Origin: Microbacterium sp. 10M-3C3 | Lineage (GTDB): Bacteria > Actinomycetota > Actinomycetes > Actinomycetales > Microbacteriaceae | NCBI RefSeq assembly: GCF_003931875.1 | Contig: NZ_CP034245.1 | Coordinates: forward strand, 1,054,001-1,118,000 | Direction: 5' to 3' | Length of the DNA stretch: 64,000 nucleotides | In this document: positions 33,816 to 41,629 of the stretch, one piece after another | How the letters are laid out: each line of letters starts with the position of its first letter | Numbering within the stretch: the first letter of the stretch is position 1 | Position numbers and translations under genes: made by a program | The notes under the pieces: model-generated | What the model saw: the letters and a program-made list of their open reading frames with translations, nothing else | Told to the model about the DNA's origin: nothing | The model's database searches: none

Positions 33816-35422
33816 TCCGCCGCATCCGCCCGCTCCTCGCGGCCACCGTCGTCGCCCTCCTCCTCGCGACGGGCCTCACCGCCACCGCTCCGGCACCCGC
33901 GCAGGCGGCCGACGGCTGGGCGTCGATCACGGGCACGGGCTCGACGTGGTCGCAGAACGCGCTCGACCAGTGGCGCCGGAACGTCGACACCAACTACGGC
34001 ATGAAGGTGAACTACACCGGTGTCGGCTCGTCCGCCGGCCGCCGCGACTTCATCAACGGCTCGGTCGACTTCGCGATCAGCGAGATCCCGTTCCAGTCGC
34101 GCCCGGAGGACGGCTCGCAGCCCGAGGTGCCGCGGTCGGGGTACGCCTACATGCCCATCGTCGCGGGTGGCACGGCGTTCATGTACAACCTCAAGATCGG
34201 CGGCAAGCGCGTGACGAACCTGCGCCTGTCGGGCGCGGTCGTCACGCGGATCTTCACCGGCGGCATCACCACGTGGAACGACCCGGCCATCCAGGCCGAC
34301 AACCCGGGCCTGGCGATGCCCGACCGGCCCATCACGCCGGTGGTCCGCTCCGACGGCTCCGGCTCGTCCGCGCAGTTCACGCTGTGGATGTCGAAGCAGC
34401 ACGGCGACATCTGGACGCGGGGGATGACCTCGCAGTTCCCGACCCCGCCCAACGGCAAGGCCCAGAACGGCTCGCTCGGCGTCGCCGGATACGTCAGCCA
34501 GGACTACGGCGAGGGCGCGATCACGTACGTGGAGTACTCGTACGCGGTGAAGTCGGGGTTTCCGGTCGCGAAGATCCTCAACTCCGCGGGGTACTACATC
34601 GAGCCGACGGCCCCGTCGGTCGCGGTCGCGCTGCTGCGCGCCCAGATCAACACCGACCCGAACTCGCCGGACTACCTCACGCAGATCCTCGACGGCGTAT
34701 ACAACAACGCCGACCCGCGCACGTACCCGCTCTCGAGCTACTCCTACCTGATCGTCCCGACCCAGGTGGCGGGCATCTTCACGCAGGACAAGGGCCGCAC
34801 CCTCGGCGCGTTCGCCGAGTACGTGCTGTGCGAGGGGCAGCAATCCGCGACCGTGCTGGGGTACTCGCCGCTGCCGATGAACCTCGTGCTGGCCGGCTCC
34901 GACCAGATCAAGCGCATCCCCGGCGCCAACACGGGCGGCATCGACATCAACAAGTGCAACAACCCGACGTTCAAGCCCGGCGACTCGCCGTCGAACAATC
35001 AGCTCGCCGTCTCCGCACCGCAGCCCGCCGCATGCGACAAGCAGGGGCCGGACCAGTGCACGTCGGGGACGGCCGGCTCGGCGGGCACCGACACGCCCGT
35101 GACGGGCTCCGGGTCGGGCGGCTCGTCGGCCGAGGCCGGGGGCGGTGCATCCGGCGCCTCGGGAGGCACGGCCGCGGCGGGCGATCCCGCGGCGGCGCCG
35201 GCGGCGGGAGACGCCGTGTACGACGCAGACGGCAACCTCGTCTCGGGTGGCGTCGGCGGCACCGCTGCGGTCGCCGCGTCCGTGCCCTTCACCGTCGCCG
35301 ACGACGGCTCATGGAAGGCGCCGCAGTACCTCATGCTGGCGGCGGGGCTCCTCCTACTGGGCGCGATCCTCGTTCCTCCGCTGACCTCTCGGCGCTTGCG
35401 GAAGGGCTCGACGAGGAGCTGA
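33812..35422 (+). CDS. pstS: PstS-type phosphate-binding protein with C-terminal membrane anchor
   Basis: 536 residues. Signal peptide 1 to about 32 (ends APAQA). PstS core: ITGTGSTWSQNALDQWRRNV, GVGSSAGRRDFINGSVDFAISEIPF, YMPIVAGGTAFMYNL, the conserved SGAVVTRIFTGGITTWNDPAI, and the phosphate-contact RSDGSGSSAQFTLWM. No lipobox Cys follows the signal, unlike usual Gram-positive PstS. Instead a Gly/Ser/Ala-rich spacer leads to a C-terminal TM segment (about 505-525) and a short Arg-rich cytoplasmic end. The GTG start 33812 overlaps the pstA stop (GTGA). A terminator follows. Confidence 0.92.
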   Translation: MIRRIRPLLAATVVALLLATGLTATAPAPAQAADGWASITGTGSTWSQNALDQWRRNVDTNYGMKVNYTGVGSSAGRRDFINGSVDFAISEIPFQSRPEDGSQPEVPRSGYAYMPIVAGGTAFMYNLKIGGKRVTNLRLSGAVVTRIFTGGITTWNDPAIQADNPGLAMPDRPITPVVRSDGSGSSAQFTLWMSKQHGDIWTRGMTSQFPTPPNGKAQNGSLGVAGYVSQDYGEGAITYVEYSYAVKSGFPVAKILNSAGYYIEPTAPSVAVALLRAQINTDPNSPDYLTQILDGVYNNADPRTYPLSSYSYLIVPTQVAGIFTQDKGRTLGAFAEYVLCEGQQSATVLGYSPLPMNLVLAGSDQIKRIPGANTGGIDINKCNNPTFKPGDSPSNNQLAVSAPQPAACDKQGPDQCTSGTAGSAGTDTPVTGSGSGGSSAEAGGGASGASGGTAAAGDPAAAPAAGDAVYDADGNLVSGGVGGTAAVAASVPFTVADDGSWKAPQYLMLAAGLLLLGAILVPPLTSRRLRKGSTRS

Positions 35423-35430
35423 CGACGATT

Positions 35431-35460
35431 CGGGGAGGCGGCCGTCCGGCCGCTTCCTCG
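35431..35460 (+). terminator. Hairpin terminator after pstS
   Basis: 13-bp stem with two G-U pairs, left arm 35431-35443, right arm 35448-35460, loop GTCC, just after the pstS stop. It separates pstCAS from the following exported-protein genes. Confidence 0.6.
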
Positions 35461-35542
35461 GCATGCAAAAAATACCGGATCAGACTGTCTTTCCTATCAC
35501 TGCGCCGAAGGCCATGAGCACGCGGTCCGTCGTTGGCGGATC

Positions 35543-35564
35543 GTTCATCCCGATTTCACGACCC
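35543..35564 (+). promoter_or_regulatory. PHO-box-like direct repeat and -10 before the giant PstS-like gene
   Basis: Two adjacent 11-nt units, GTTCATCCCGA (35543-35553) and TTTCACGACCC (35554-35564), keep TTCA in register. A TAATTT hexamer follows at 35570-35575, 44 nt before the GTG start. This resembles Streptomyces PhoP boxes (tandem 11-nt GTTCACC-type units), where PhoP sits in place of a -35. Confidence 0.5.
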
Positions 35565-35618
35565 GCCCCTAATTTCATCGCTGGCGGCACGATCTGCCGC
35601 CCCAATCTGGAGAATCCC

Positions 35619-38147
35619 GTGCGTACTGCTCTACCCGAAGGGCGCGCCGCGCGAGGCGTGCTGTCCGGTGTCGCCGGCGCCCTCGTCGGCGGTCTCGTGT
35701 TCGCCGCGCTGTCGATCGGCGGCGTCGCCGCGGCAGCCCCCGCGGCCGCCGACGACAGCACGGCCGCGACCGTCACCGCGAAGGGATACGACAGCGACTG
35801 GGAGGACTCGCCGTTCCCCGACCTGTCGGTCACGGTGTCGCAGACCAAGGGCCTGGTCGCGCAGGGGGTGGAGATCAGCTGGAGCGGCGGCAAGGAGTCC
35901 ACGCCGCCGACGCAGCAGGCGGGAGGGCAGAACTTCCTGCAGTTCGCGCAGTGCTGGGGCGACGATCCGCAGCATCCCGGGCAGCCCGATCGCACGACGT
36001 GCCAGTACGGCGCGTTTCTCACGCCCGGCGCCACGCGCGACGGCACGCGGTCGGAGGGGAGCGTCGCCGACGAGGACGCCGGCGACACCGTACCGGCCGC
36101 CGGCTTCCTCGAGCCCGCCTACACCGCGATCCCGTTCCGCTCGGCGACCGGCGACACCGTCGACGCCGTCGTCGACGGCAGGCGCGTGCCCGGCGTCGAC
36201 GTGAACACCAACCCGTTCTTCACGCAGTACACCTCGAACGAGATCCCGTGGGCCGGCACCGGCGCCGACGGCACGGGCAGTGCGAAGTTCGAGGTGCAGA
36301 CGGTCGTGCAGTCCCGAGGTCTCGGATGCGGCGCCCGCACGAGCGACGACCCGAGCGCCACGAGCGGCAAGCCGTGCTGGCTCGTGGTGATCCCGCGCGG
36401 TGTCTCGGACGCGGGCGAATCGTCCAATGTCAGCTCGGGCCTGTTCTGGGACAACTGGAAGCACCACCTCGCGATCAAGCTCGACTTCCGCCCGGTCGGC
36501 CTGAACTGCGCCATCGGCGCCAGCGAGCGCCAGATCGTCGGCAGCGAGCTCATCGCGGGCGCTGTGGCCTCATGGCAGCCCGTGCTGTGCGGCTCGTCGG
36601 GGGGCAGCATCTACACGCTCCTGACGAGCACCGAGAGTGACGCCGTGGCCGCCGCCAACGCCGCCGGCGCCGACACGCCGCTCGCCCTCACGTCGCTGCC
36701 GCTGGCGGGGGAGGAGGACGATCGGCTCGTCTACGCACCGATCGGCCTCACCTCCGTCGTGGTCAGCTTCGCGATCGACCGATTCCCGAAACAGGACGGG
36801 ACGGTGCCCGCCGACGAGCTCGCCCGGGCTGGCCTGCCCCTGACCGACATGAGGCTCACGCCGCGTCTCATCGCGAAGCTGCTGACCTCGTCGTATCTCG
36901 ACGCGCTGCCCTACGCCGCCGACCGCACGCATCTCGGCAAGAATCCGCGCAACCTGCTGTACGACCCCGACTTCCTGGCCATCAACGACCCGGCGTGGGC
37001 GCAGCAGGCGATCGCCGGCGTCGGCGTGTCGGACATGCTGCTGCCCCAGGGGCGGTCGGACGTGGCGCAGCTGCTGTGGCGGTACGTCATGGCCGACGCC
37101 GACGCGCGCGCGTTCCTCGCCGGCACGCCCGATCGGTGGGGCATGGTCGTCAACCCCTACGCGAACACGGACGCCGCGAAGAACCCGACGCAGACCGGGT
37201 TCACGCTGCCCCGCGACAGCTTCCCCAAGCCCGACCCGGTCGAAGTGCCCGCGGTGCCGGGCGGGCCGGCCGCGATCAACGCGGTGACGTGGCGGCCCTA
37301 CATGAACGACCTCGACAGTGCGGCCTATGCGACGCTGCGCGGCGACGGCCAGGCGCTCAGCGCGTGGGATCCGTTCGGCAATCCGCCGCGCTACACCCGC
37401 AGCCCGCGCAACCTGCCCGGCTCGCAGGCGGTTATCGCGCTGACCGATGGCGCCGCCGCGGAGAAGTACCAGCTCGTGACGGCGGCGCTGCGCAACCCCG
37501 CCGGGCAGTTCGTCGCGCCGTCGGACGACGCCCTGGCCGCCGCCGCCGCCGCGATGACCGCGTCGCCGTCGCAGCCGCAGGTGCGCTCGTTCGACGCGAC
37601 GTCGGCGGAGGCCGCCGGCGCGCGGGACGCCTATCCGCTCGCCGTTCCGGTGTACGCGGCGGCGAGCCCGTACCTCACGGACGCCGCCGCGCGCCGCAGC
37701 TATGCCGGCTTCATCCGGTACGCCGCCGGCGACGGCCAGGCGCCCGGCGTGCAGGCGGGCCAGCTGCCCGCCGGCTACGCGCCGCTCCCGGACGGCTGGC
37801 GCATCCAGTCCCGCGCGGCGGCTACGGCGCTCGAGAACGGGCTCACCGCGTCGACCGCGAGCCCGAGCCCCGCTCCCGCGGCGGGATCCCTCTCGCCGGC
37901 GACCGGTTCGCTCCCCGCGGGCTCGTCCGCCGGGGGCGCTCCGGCCGCCGCGGCGGCTCCATCCTCCGCCGGCGGGAATGCCAACCCGACGGCCGACGGC
38001 GCGGTCGCCGGGGCGCTCGCGGGAGCCAAGACCGACTCCGATCCGGATGCCGGCGGCCTGCCGTTCGCTCTGCCCCTCAGCCTCCTCGCCGCCCTGGCCG
38101 CGGCGGGCGTGGCCGTGTTCATCCCACGCCTGCCTCGGCGGTCGTAG
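35619..38147 (+). CDS. Giant PstS-like exported protein with C-terminal membrane anchor
   Basis: 842 residues. Signal peptide 1 to about 44 (hydrophobic 14-40, ends PAAA-DD). The mature part is long and Cys-containing. Scattered Pst-type traits include DRLVYAPIGLTSVVVSFAID (compare PstS VYLPI/AFMYNL), LTPRLIAKLLTSSY (compare SGAVVTRIFTGG) and a NAIGASE-like substrate loop, so I read it as a remote periplasmic-binding-protein fold with large insertions. A Ser/Pro/Ala/Gly-rich spacer (about 750-810) leads to a TM segment (about 812-832) with an Arg tail. Start GTG 35619 has GGAGA. Flanking genes imply a phosphate or cell-surface role; the ligand is unknown. Confidence 0.8.
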   Translation: MRTALPEGRAARGVLSGVAGALVGGLVFAALSIGGVAAAAPAAADDSTAATVTAKGYDSDWEDSPFPDLSVTVSQTKGLVAQGVEISWSGGKESTPPTQQAGGQNFLQFAQCWGDDPQHPGQPDRTTCQYGAFLTPGATRDGTRSEGSVADEDAGDTVPAAGFLEPAYTAIPFRSATGDTVDAVVDGRRVPGVDVNTNPFFTQYTSNEIPWAGTGADGTGSAKFEVQTVVQSRGLGCGARTSDDPSATSGKPCWLVVIPRGVSDAGESSNVSSGLFWDNWKHHLAIKLDFRPVGLNCAIGASERQIVGSELIAGAVASWQPVLCGSSGGSIYTLLTSTESDAVAAANAAGADTPLALTSLPLAGEEDDRLVYAPIGLTSVVVSFAIDRFPKQDGTVPADELARAGLPLTDMRLTPRLIAKLLTSSYLDALPYAADRTHLGKNPRNLLYDPDFLAINDPAWAQQAIAGVGVSDMLLPQGRSDVAQLLWRYVMADADARAFLAGTPDRWGMVVNPYANTDAAKNPTQTGFTLPRDSFPKPDPVEVPAVPGGPAAINAVTWRPYMNDLDSAAYATLRGDGQALSAWDPFGNPPRYTRSPRNLPGSQAVIALTDGAAAEKYQLVTAALRNPAGQFVAPSDDALAAAAAAMTASPSQPQVRSFDATSAEAAGARDAYPLAVPVYAAASPYLTDAAARRSYAGFIRYAAGDGQAPGVQAGQLPAGYAPLPDGWRIQSRAAATALENGLTASTASPSPAPAAGSLSPATGSLPAGSSAGGAPAAAAAPSSAGGNANPTADGAVAGALAGAKTDSDPDAGGLPFALPLSLLAALAAAGVAVFIPRLPRRS

Positions 38148-38169
38148 GGCCTTCCGACTTTCCTTCCCG

Positions 38170-38191
38170 AATCACCCGCAGTTCCACCCAC
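38170..38191 (+). promoter_or_regulatory. Weak PHO-box-like repeat before the secreted PstS-like gene
   Basis: Units AATCACCCGCA (38170-38180) and GTTCCACCCAC (38181-38191) keep TC in 11-nt register and share CACCC. The match is weaker than at 40460-40492. Confidence 0.3.
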
Positions 38192-38214
38192 ATCACACAA
38201 CAGATAGGTCATCA

Positions 38215-39345
38215 GTGAAGATCAAGAAGATCGCCGCACTCGGTGCGGTCGTCGGCGTCGTCCTCGCGGGCGCCGGCCTGGCATCGTCGGCCTCGGCCGA
38301 GCCGGTGTCGAACAGCTACGCGATCGTCGGGTCCGACACGCTCCAGGACTCGATGAACGCGCTGAGCAACGGCACCACGGTGTCGGGCGCGAGCGTGCGC
38401 ATCCTCGCCGCCGGTCAGACCGTCGGCAACTTCGACGCATTCGGGTCGGCCGCGATCCAGACCAAGCCCGGCGGCGTGTACTTCGCGCGGCCGAACGGCT
38501 CGGGCTCGGGCCGCGACGCCCTCCGCGCGTCGGTGAGCGGCGCCAACTGGTCGGTGGCGAACAATGCCACGCCGGCGCGTGTCATCACCAACCAGGTCGA
38601 CGTCGCGCGCAGCTCGAGCGGCCCGGGCACCAACGCCAACGCCGACGGTCGCCTTCTCTATGTGCCGTACGCGCGCGACGCCGTCGCGTACGCCTACAAG
38701 GGCGGCACCGCCGCGTGGGCGAACCTCACCCAGGCTCAGCTCAAGCAGATCTACGACGGCACGATCACCTCGATCGACGGCGTCCCCGTCACGCCGCGAC
38801 TGCCGCAGGCGGGCTCGGGCACCCGCACGTTCTTCCTGAACGCCCTCGGCTACTCCGGCAGCGCGCCCACGGCGCCGGCCGTCAACGACACCGGCAACAC
38901 CACGCCGGAGAACGACGCGACCGTGCTCGGAGACAACCAGATCATCCCGTTCTCGGTGGCGAACTGGGTCGCTCAGGCCAACAACGTCTCCGGCGTCAAC
39001 ACGGTCGCCGCGGCTCCCGCGGTGCAGCTCGGCTCGCCCGTCGCGGGCCAGGTGCCCTTCACCGGCACGGCGCCGAACCTCGTGCCGAGCTCTGGCTTCT
39101 ACTCCAACACGACCTTCGGGCGCGACACCTACCTGATCGTCGAGCGCGCGAAGGTGCAGTCGAGCTTCACCTACACCGGCGCGCCGGCCTTCGACCCGGT
39201 GCTCGCGGGTCTCGTCGACTCGTCGAAGACCACCTCGTTCACCAACTTCTCCACCGCTCCCTTCGCCCCGGGCGCCGTCAAGCGCAAGTTCGGCTTCCTG
39301 GCGCCCCTGTCCACCGCTCCGATCTCCGCGTACGCCGCGGGCTGA
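38215..39345 (+). CDS. Secreted PstS-like substrate-binding protein (no anchor)
   Basis: 376 residues. Signal peptide 1-28 (SASA-EP), no lipobox and no C-terminal hydrophobic segment, so freely secreted or wall-associated through partners. PstS-like traits: YAIVGSDTLQDSMNALSNG at the mature N-terminus, LYVPYARDAVAYAYKGG, and LTQAQLKQIYDGTITSIDGVPVTPRLPQAGSGTRTFFLNAL, a clear phosphate-binding-family block (compare SGAVVTRIFTGGI... and SGT/SGTR). GTG start; TAGGT is the only ribosome-site candidate. Followed after 25 nt by the WxL-like gene, probably one transcript ending at the terminator 40424-40455. Confidence 0.85.
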   Translation: MKIKKIAALGAVVGVVLAGAGLASSASAEPVSNSYAIVGSDTLQDSMNALSNGTTVSGASVRILAAGQTVGNFDAFGSAAIQTKPGGVYFARPNGSGSGRDALRASVSGANWSVANNATPARVITNQVDVARSSSGPGTNANADGRLLYVPYARDAVAYAYKGGTAAWANLTQAQLKQIYDGTITSIDGVPVTPRLPQAGSGTRTFFLNALGYSGSAPTAPAVNDTGNTTPENDATVLGDNQIIPFSVANWVAQANNVSGVNTVAAAPAVQLGSPVAGQVPFTGTAPNLVPSSGFYSNTTFGRDTYLIVERAKVQSSFTYTGAPAFDPVLAGLVDSSKTTSFTNFSTAPFAPGAVKRKFGFLAPLSTAPISAYAAG

Positions 39346-39370
39346 TCCACCACCTCGAAGGAACACACTC

Positions 39371-40417
39371 ATGAAGATCTCCCGCAAGGTGAAGGCCGGC
39401 CTCGCCGGTGCCCTCGCCGTCGCCATCGTCGCCGGAGGCGCAGTCTCCAGCGCCTCGGCGGCCGACACCTCCGCTCCGCCCTCGCTCGAGGCCATGTACC
39501 TGTGGAACAACGACGAGACGTTCCTCACCAACACCTCGGTGATCGGCTGGGGTCAGCAGGTCCTCGGCTACCCGAAGGACACGAACTTCACCGACTACGA
39601 CGCGTACTTCACGGGAACCCCGAACGCGCAGGCGGTGTACGTCTTCCTGTCGCCGCGCGGTGACGAGCTCGACCCGACGAAGTGGGTGTCGAAGGCCATC
39701 AACGGCTTCGCCGACCCGGCCGCCAAGACGGTGCTGACGCCGAACCTGGCGCCGGAGAACACCGCCGGCGTCAACCTCGCCGCGGCGAAGGCGAACGGCG
39801 GTCAGTTCTCGCTCGGCCTCGCCTACACCGACGGCAACGCCGCGGCCGTGTACGGCGTGACGTTCGTCCACATCACGGTGCAGCCCGGCGGCAACTACAC
39901 GTACGAGCCGACCGTCCCCGCCGCGACTCCGCCCGCCGGTGGTCAGTCGAAGGACATCGACATCTCCGCGACCGTGCAGGAAGCACCCGGTTCCCTCACC
40001 TTCACCGTGCCGACGACCTCGGTGACCCTCGCCACCGCGATCAACGCGACGACCCAGCTCTCGGAGTCCACCGGCTCGATCTCGGGTATCGAGGTGTCGG
40101 ACACGCGCCGCACCGCCGACCGCAAGGGCTGGGACCTGACCCAGTCCGTCGCGAACTTCACGTCGGGTGGCAACACCATCGACAAGAAGAACTTCGGTGT
40201 CGCGGTCACCAAGACCGGTGGCGCGGCGGCGGCCTCGGCCGCCGCTCCGCAGGTGGCCGGCTCGGCGACCTATCCGTCGCCGTTCGCCTCGTCGACGGCG
40301 GGCGTCTCCACGGAGCCCACCACGCAGCTGAAGGCCGACCTGAAGCTCGTCGCCCCCGCCGGCACCCCCGCCGGTACCTACACCTCGAAGCTGACGCTCA
40401 CGCTCGTCTCGAAGTGA
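39371..40417 (+). CDS. Secreted WxL-domain-like protein
   Basis: 348 residues. Signal peptide 1-30 (ASA-AD). An N-terminal beta-rich half, then a C-terminal half (about 195-348) resembling the WxL domain of Firmicutes surface proteins: SLTFTVPTTSVTL, EVSDTRRTADRKGWDLTQSVANFTS with the W-x-L at 254-256, and a final strand pair GTYTSKLTLTLVSK where the second WxL-type motif normally lies (Trp replaced). WxL domains bind peptidoglycan non-covalently together with DUF916 partner proteins, and two DUF916-type genes follow directly. Start ATG 39371 has GAAGGAA. The family assignment is from motif pattern, not alignment. Confidence 0.72.
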   Translation: MKISRKVKAGLAGALAVAIVAGGAVSSASAADTSAPPSLEAMYLWNNDETFLTNTSVIGWGQQVLGYPKDTNFTDYDAYFTGTPNAQAVYVFLSPRGDELDPTKWVSKAINGFADPAAKTVLTPNLAPENTAGVNLAAAKANGGQFSLGLAYTDGNAAAVYGVTFVHITVQPGGNYTYEPTVPAATPPAGGQSKDIDISATVQEAPGSLTFTVPTTSVTLATAINATTQLSESTGSISGIEVSDTRRTADRKGWDLTQSVANFTSGGNTIDKKNFGVAVTKTGGAAAASAAAPQVAGSATYPSPFASSTAGVSTEPTTQLKADLKLVAPAGTPAGTYTSKLTLTLVSK

Positions 40418-40423
40418 CCCCAG

Positions 40424-40455
40424 GGAGGGGCGGCGCCGACCGGCGCCGCCCCTCT
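40424..40455 (+). terminator. Strong hairpin terminator after the WxL-like gene
   Basis: A 13-bp perfect GC-rich stem (left 40425-40437, right 40442-40454, 4-nt loop GACC) begins 7 nt after the stop, followed by TCCTCG. It splits the cluster into two transcription units. Confidence 0.8.
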
Positions 40456-40459
40456 CCTC

Positions 40460-40492
40460 GTACGACCCTCGTTCACACCTCGTTCAGCACGG
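40460..40492 (+). promoter_or_regulatory. Triple PHO-box-like repeat before the DUF916 gene
   Basis: Three contiguous 11-nt units, GTACGACCCTC, GTTCACACCTC and GTTCAGCACGG, are in exact register; the last two begin GTTCA (40471 and 40482). It lies between the terminator and the next gene's start (40531). This is the best PhoP-box candidate in the window. Confidence 0.55.
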
Positions 40493-40530
40493 CGCAGTCC
40501 CGCCGTAAGCCCTTCCTGCGGAGATGTATC

Positions 40531-41622
40531 GTGCAGTTCTTCCGGACCGCGGCGCGCCCGAACGCCCGCCTCCTCCCCGCCCTGGCCGCGCTCGCCGCAG
40601 CCCTCGCCGGCGTGCTCGCCCTCGTGTCTCCGGCGGTCGCCGACGAGCAGGCCCCCACCGATGAGATCGGCATCTCGGCGCAGCCGCAGGCAGGGGACGG
40701 CCCGCTCCGCACACGATTCGACTACACGGTCGCGCCGGGCCAGAGCCTCGACGACGCCTACGTCGTGCGCAACGAGGGTTCGGCCGCGCAGACCTTCACG
40801 GTGTACGCGACCGACGCCTTCAACACCGACGACGGCGCCTTCGCCCTGCTCGAGGGTGGTGTCGCGCCCTCGGATGCCGGGTCATGGGTGGCGTTCTCGG
40901 GCCAGCCGTCGGTGCAGGTCGACCTGCAGCCCGGCGAGACGGCGACGATCCCCTTCACCGTCCGCGCGCCCGACGACGCCTCCCCCGGCGACCACGCCGC
41001 GGGCGTCGTCGTCTCGGTGCAGTCGCCCGACGGGCAGGTGCTCGTTGACCGCCGCCTGGGCACGCGGCTGTACGTGCGGGTGCCGGGCGAGCTGCAGCCC
41101 AACCTCACGATCGCGGGCCTGTCGTCGTCGTACACCCCGAGCCTGAATCCGTTCGCGGGGGAGACGACCGTCACCTTCACGGTGCGCAACGCCGGGAACG
41201 TCGCCCTGTCCGGTCAGCTGAAGACCGACGTGCGGGGCCTGTTCGGCATCGCCCTGGCCGCCCCGGTCGCACAAGAGGTGTCGGAGATGCTGCCCGGCAG
41301 CACGCGCACGATCACGACGACCGTGCCGGGCGTCGGCCAGTGGGTGTTCCTCAACCCGGTCGTGACGCTGTATCCGGCGGTCGACGCCACGGCGCAGAAC
41401 CCCGGCCCGCTCGTGAGCGTCACACGCGACGCCGTGCTGTTCGTCGTGCCGTGGGCGCTCCTGCTCCTCGTGGTGATCGGGCTTGCGGTGTGGGCGCTCG
41501 TGTGGGCGAGCCGCCGGCGCAACGACCGTCGCGCGCAGGCGTGGCTCGCCCACACCGAGGCCGAGGCCCGCCGCAAGGCCGAGGCCGAGCGCGAGCCGGT
41601 CGGCGCCGAGCCGAAGGCGTGA
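40531..41622 (+). CDS. DUF916 (WxL-partner) membrane-anchored protein
   Basis: 363 residues. Signal peptide 1-37 (PAVA-D). DUF916-type first half: FDYTVAPGQSLDDAYVVRNEGSAAQTFTVYATDAFN and VQVDLQPGETATIPFTVRAPDDASPGDHAAGVVVSV, the hallmark blocks of the WxL protein peptidoglycan-binding domain. Second half: NPFAGETTVTFTVRNAGNVALSGQL...GVGQWVFLNP, the host/partner-binding domain. TM about 298-322, then a charged cytoplasmic tail of about 40 residues (Arg/Glu/Ala coiled). GTG start with CGGAGA. First gene of a unit running through pstB. It probably docks the WxL-like protein at the membrane-wall interface. Confidence 0.85.
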   Translation: MQFFRTAARPNARLLPALAALAAALAGVLALVSPAVADEQAPTDEIGISAQPQAGDGPLRTRFDYTVAPGQSLDDAYVVRNEGSAAQTFTVYATDAFNTDDGAFALLEGGVAPSDAGSWVAFSGQPSVQVDLQPGETATIPFTVRAPDDASPGDHAAGVVVSVQSPDGQVLVDRRLGTRLYVRVPGELQPNLTIAGLSSSYTPSLNPFAGETTVTFTVRNAGNVALSGQLKTDVRGLFGIALAAPVAQEVSEMLPGSTRTITTTVPGVGQWVFLNPVVTLYPAVDATAQNPGPLVSVTRDAVLFVVPWALLLLVVIGLAVWALVWASRRRNDRRAQAWLAHTEAEARRKAEAEREPVGAEPKA

Positions 41623-41629
41623 GCGCACC

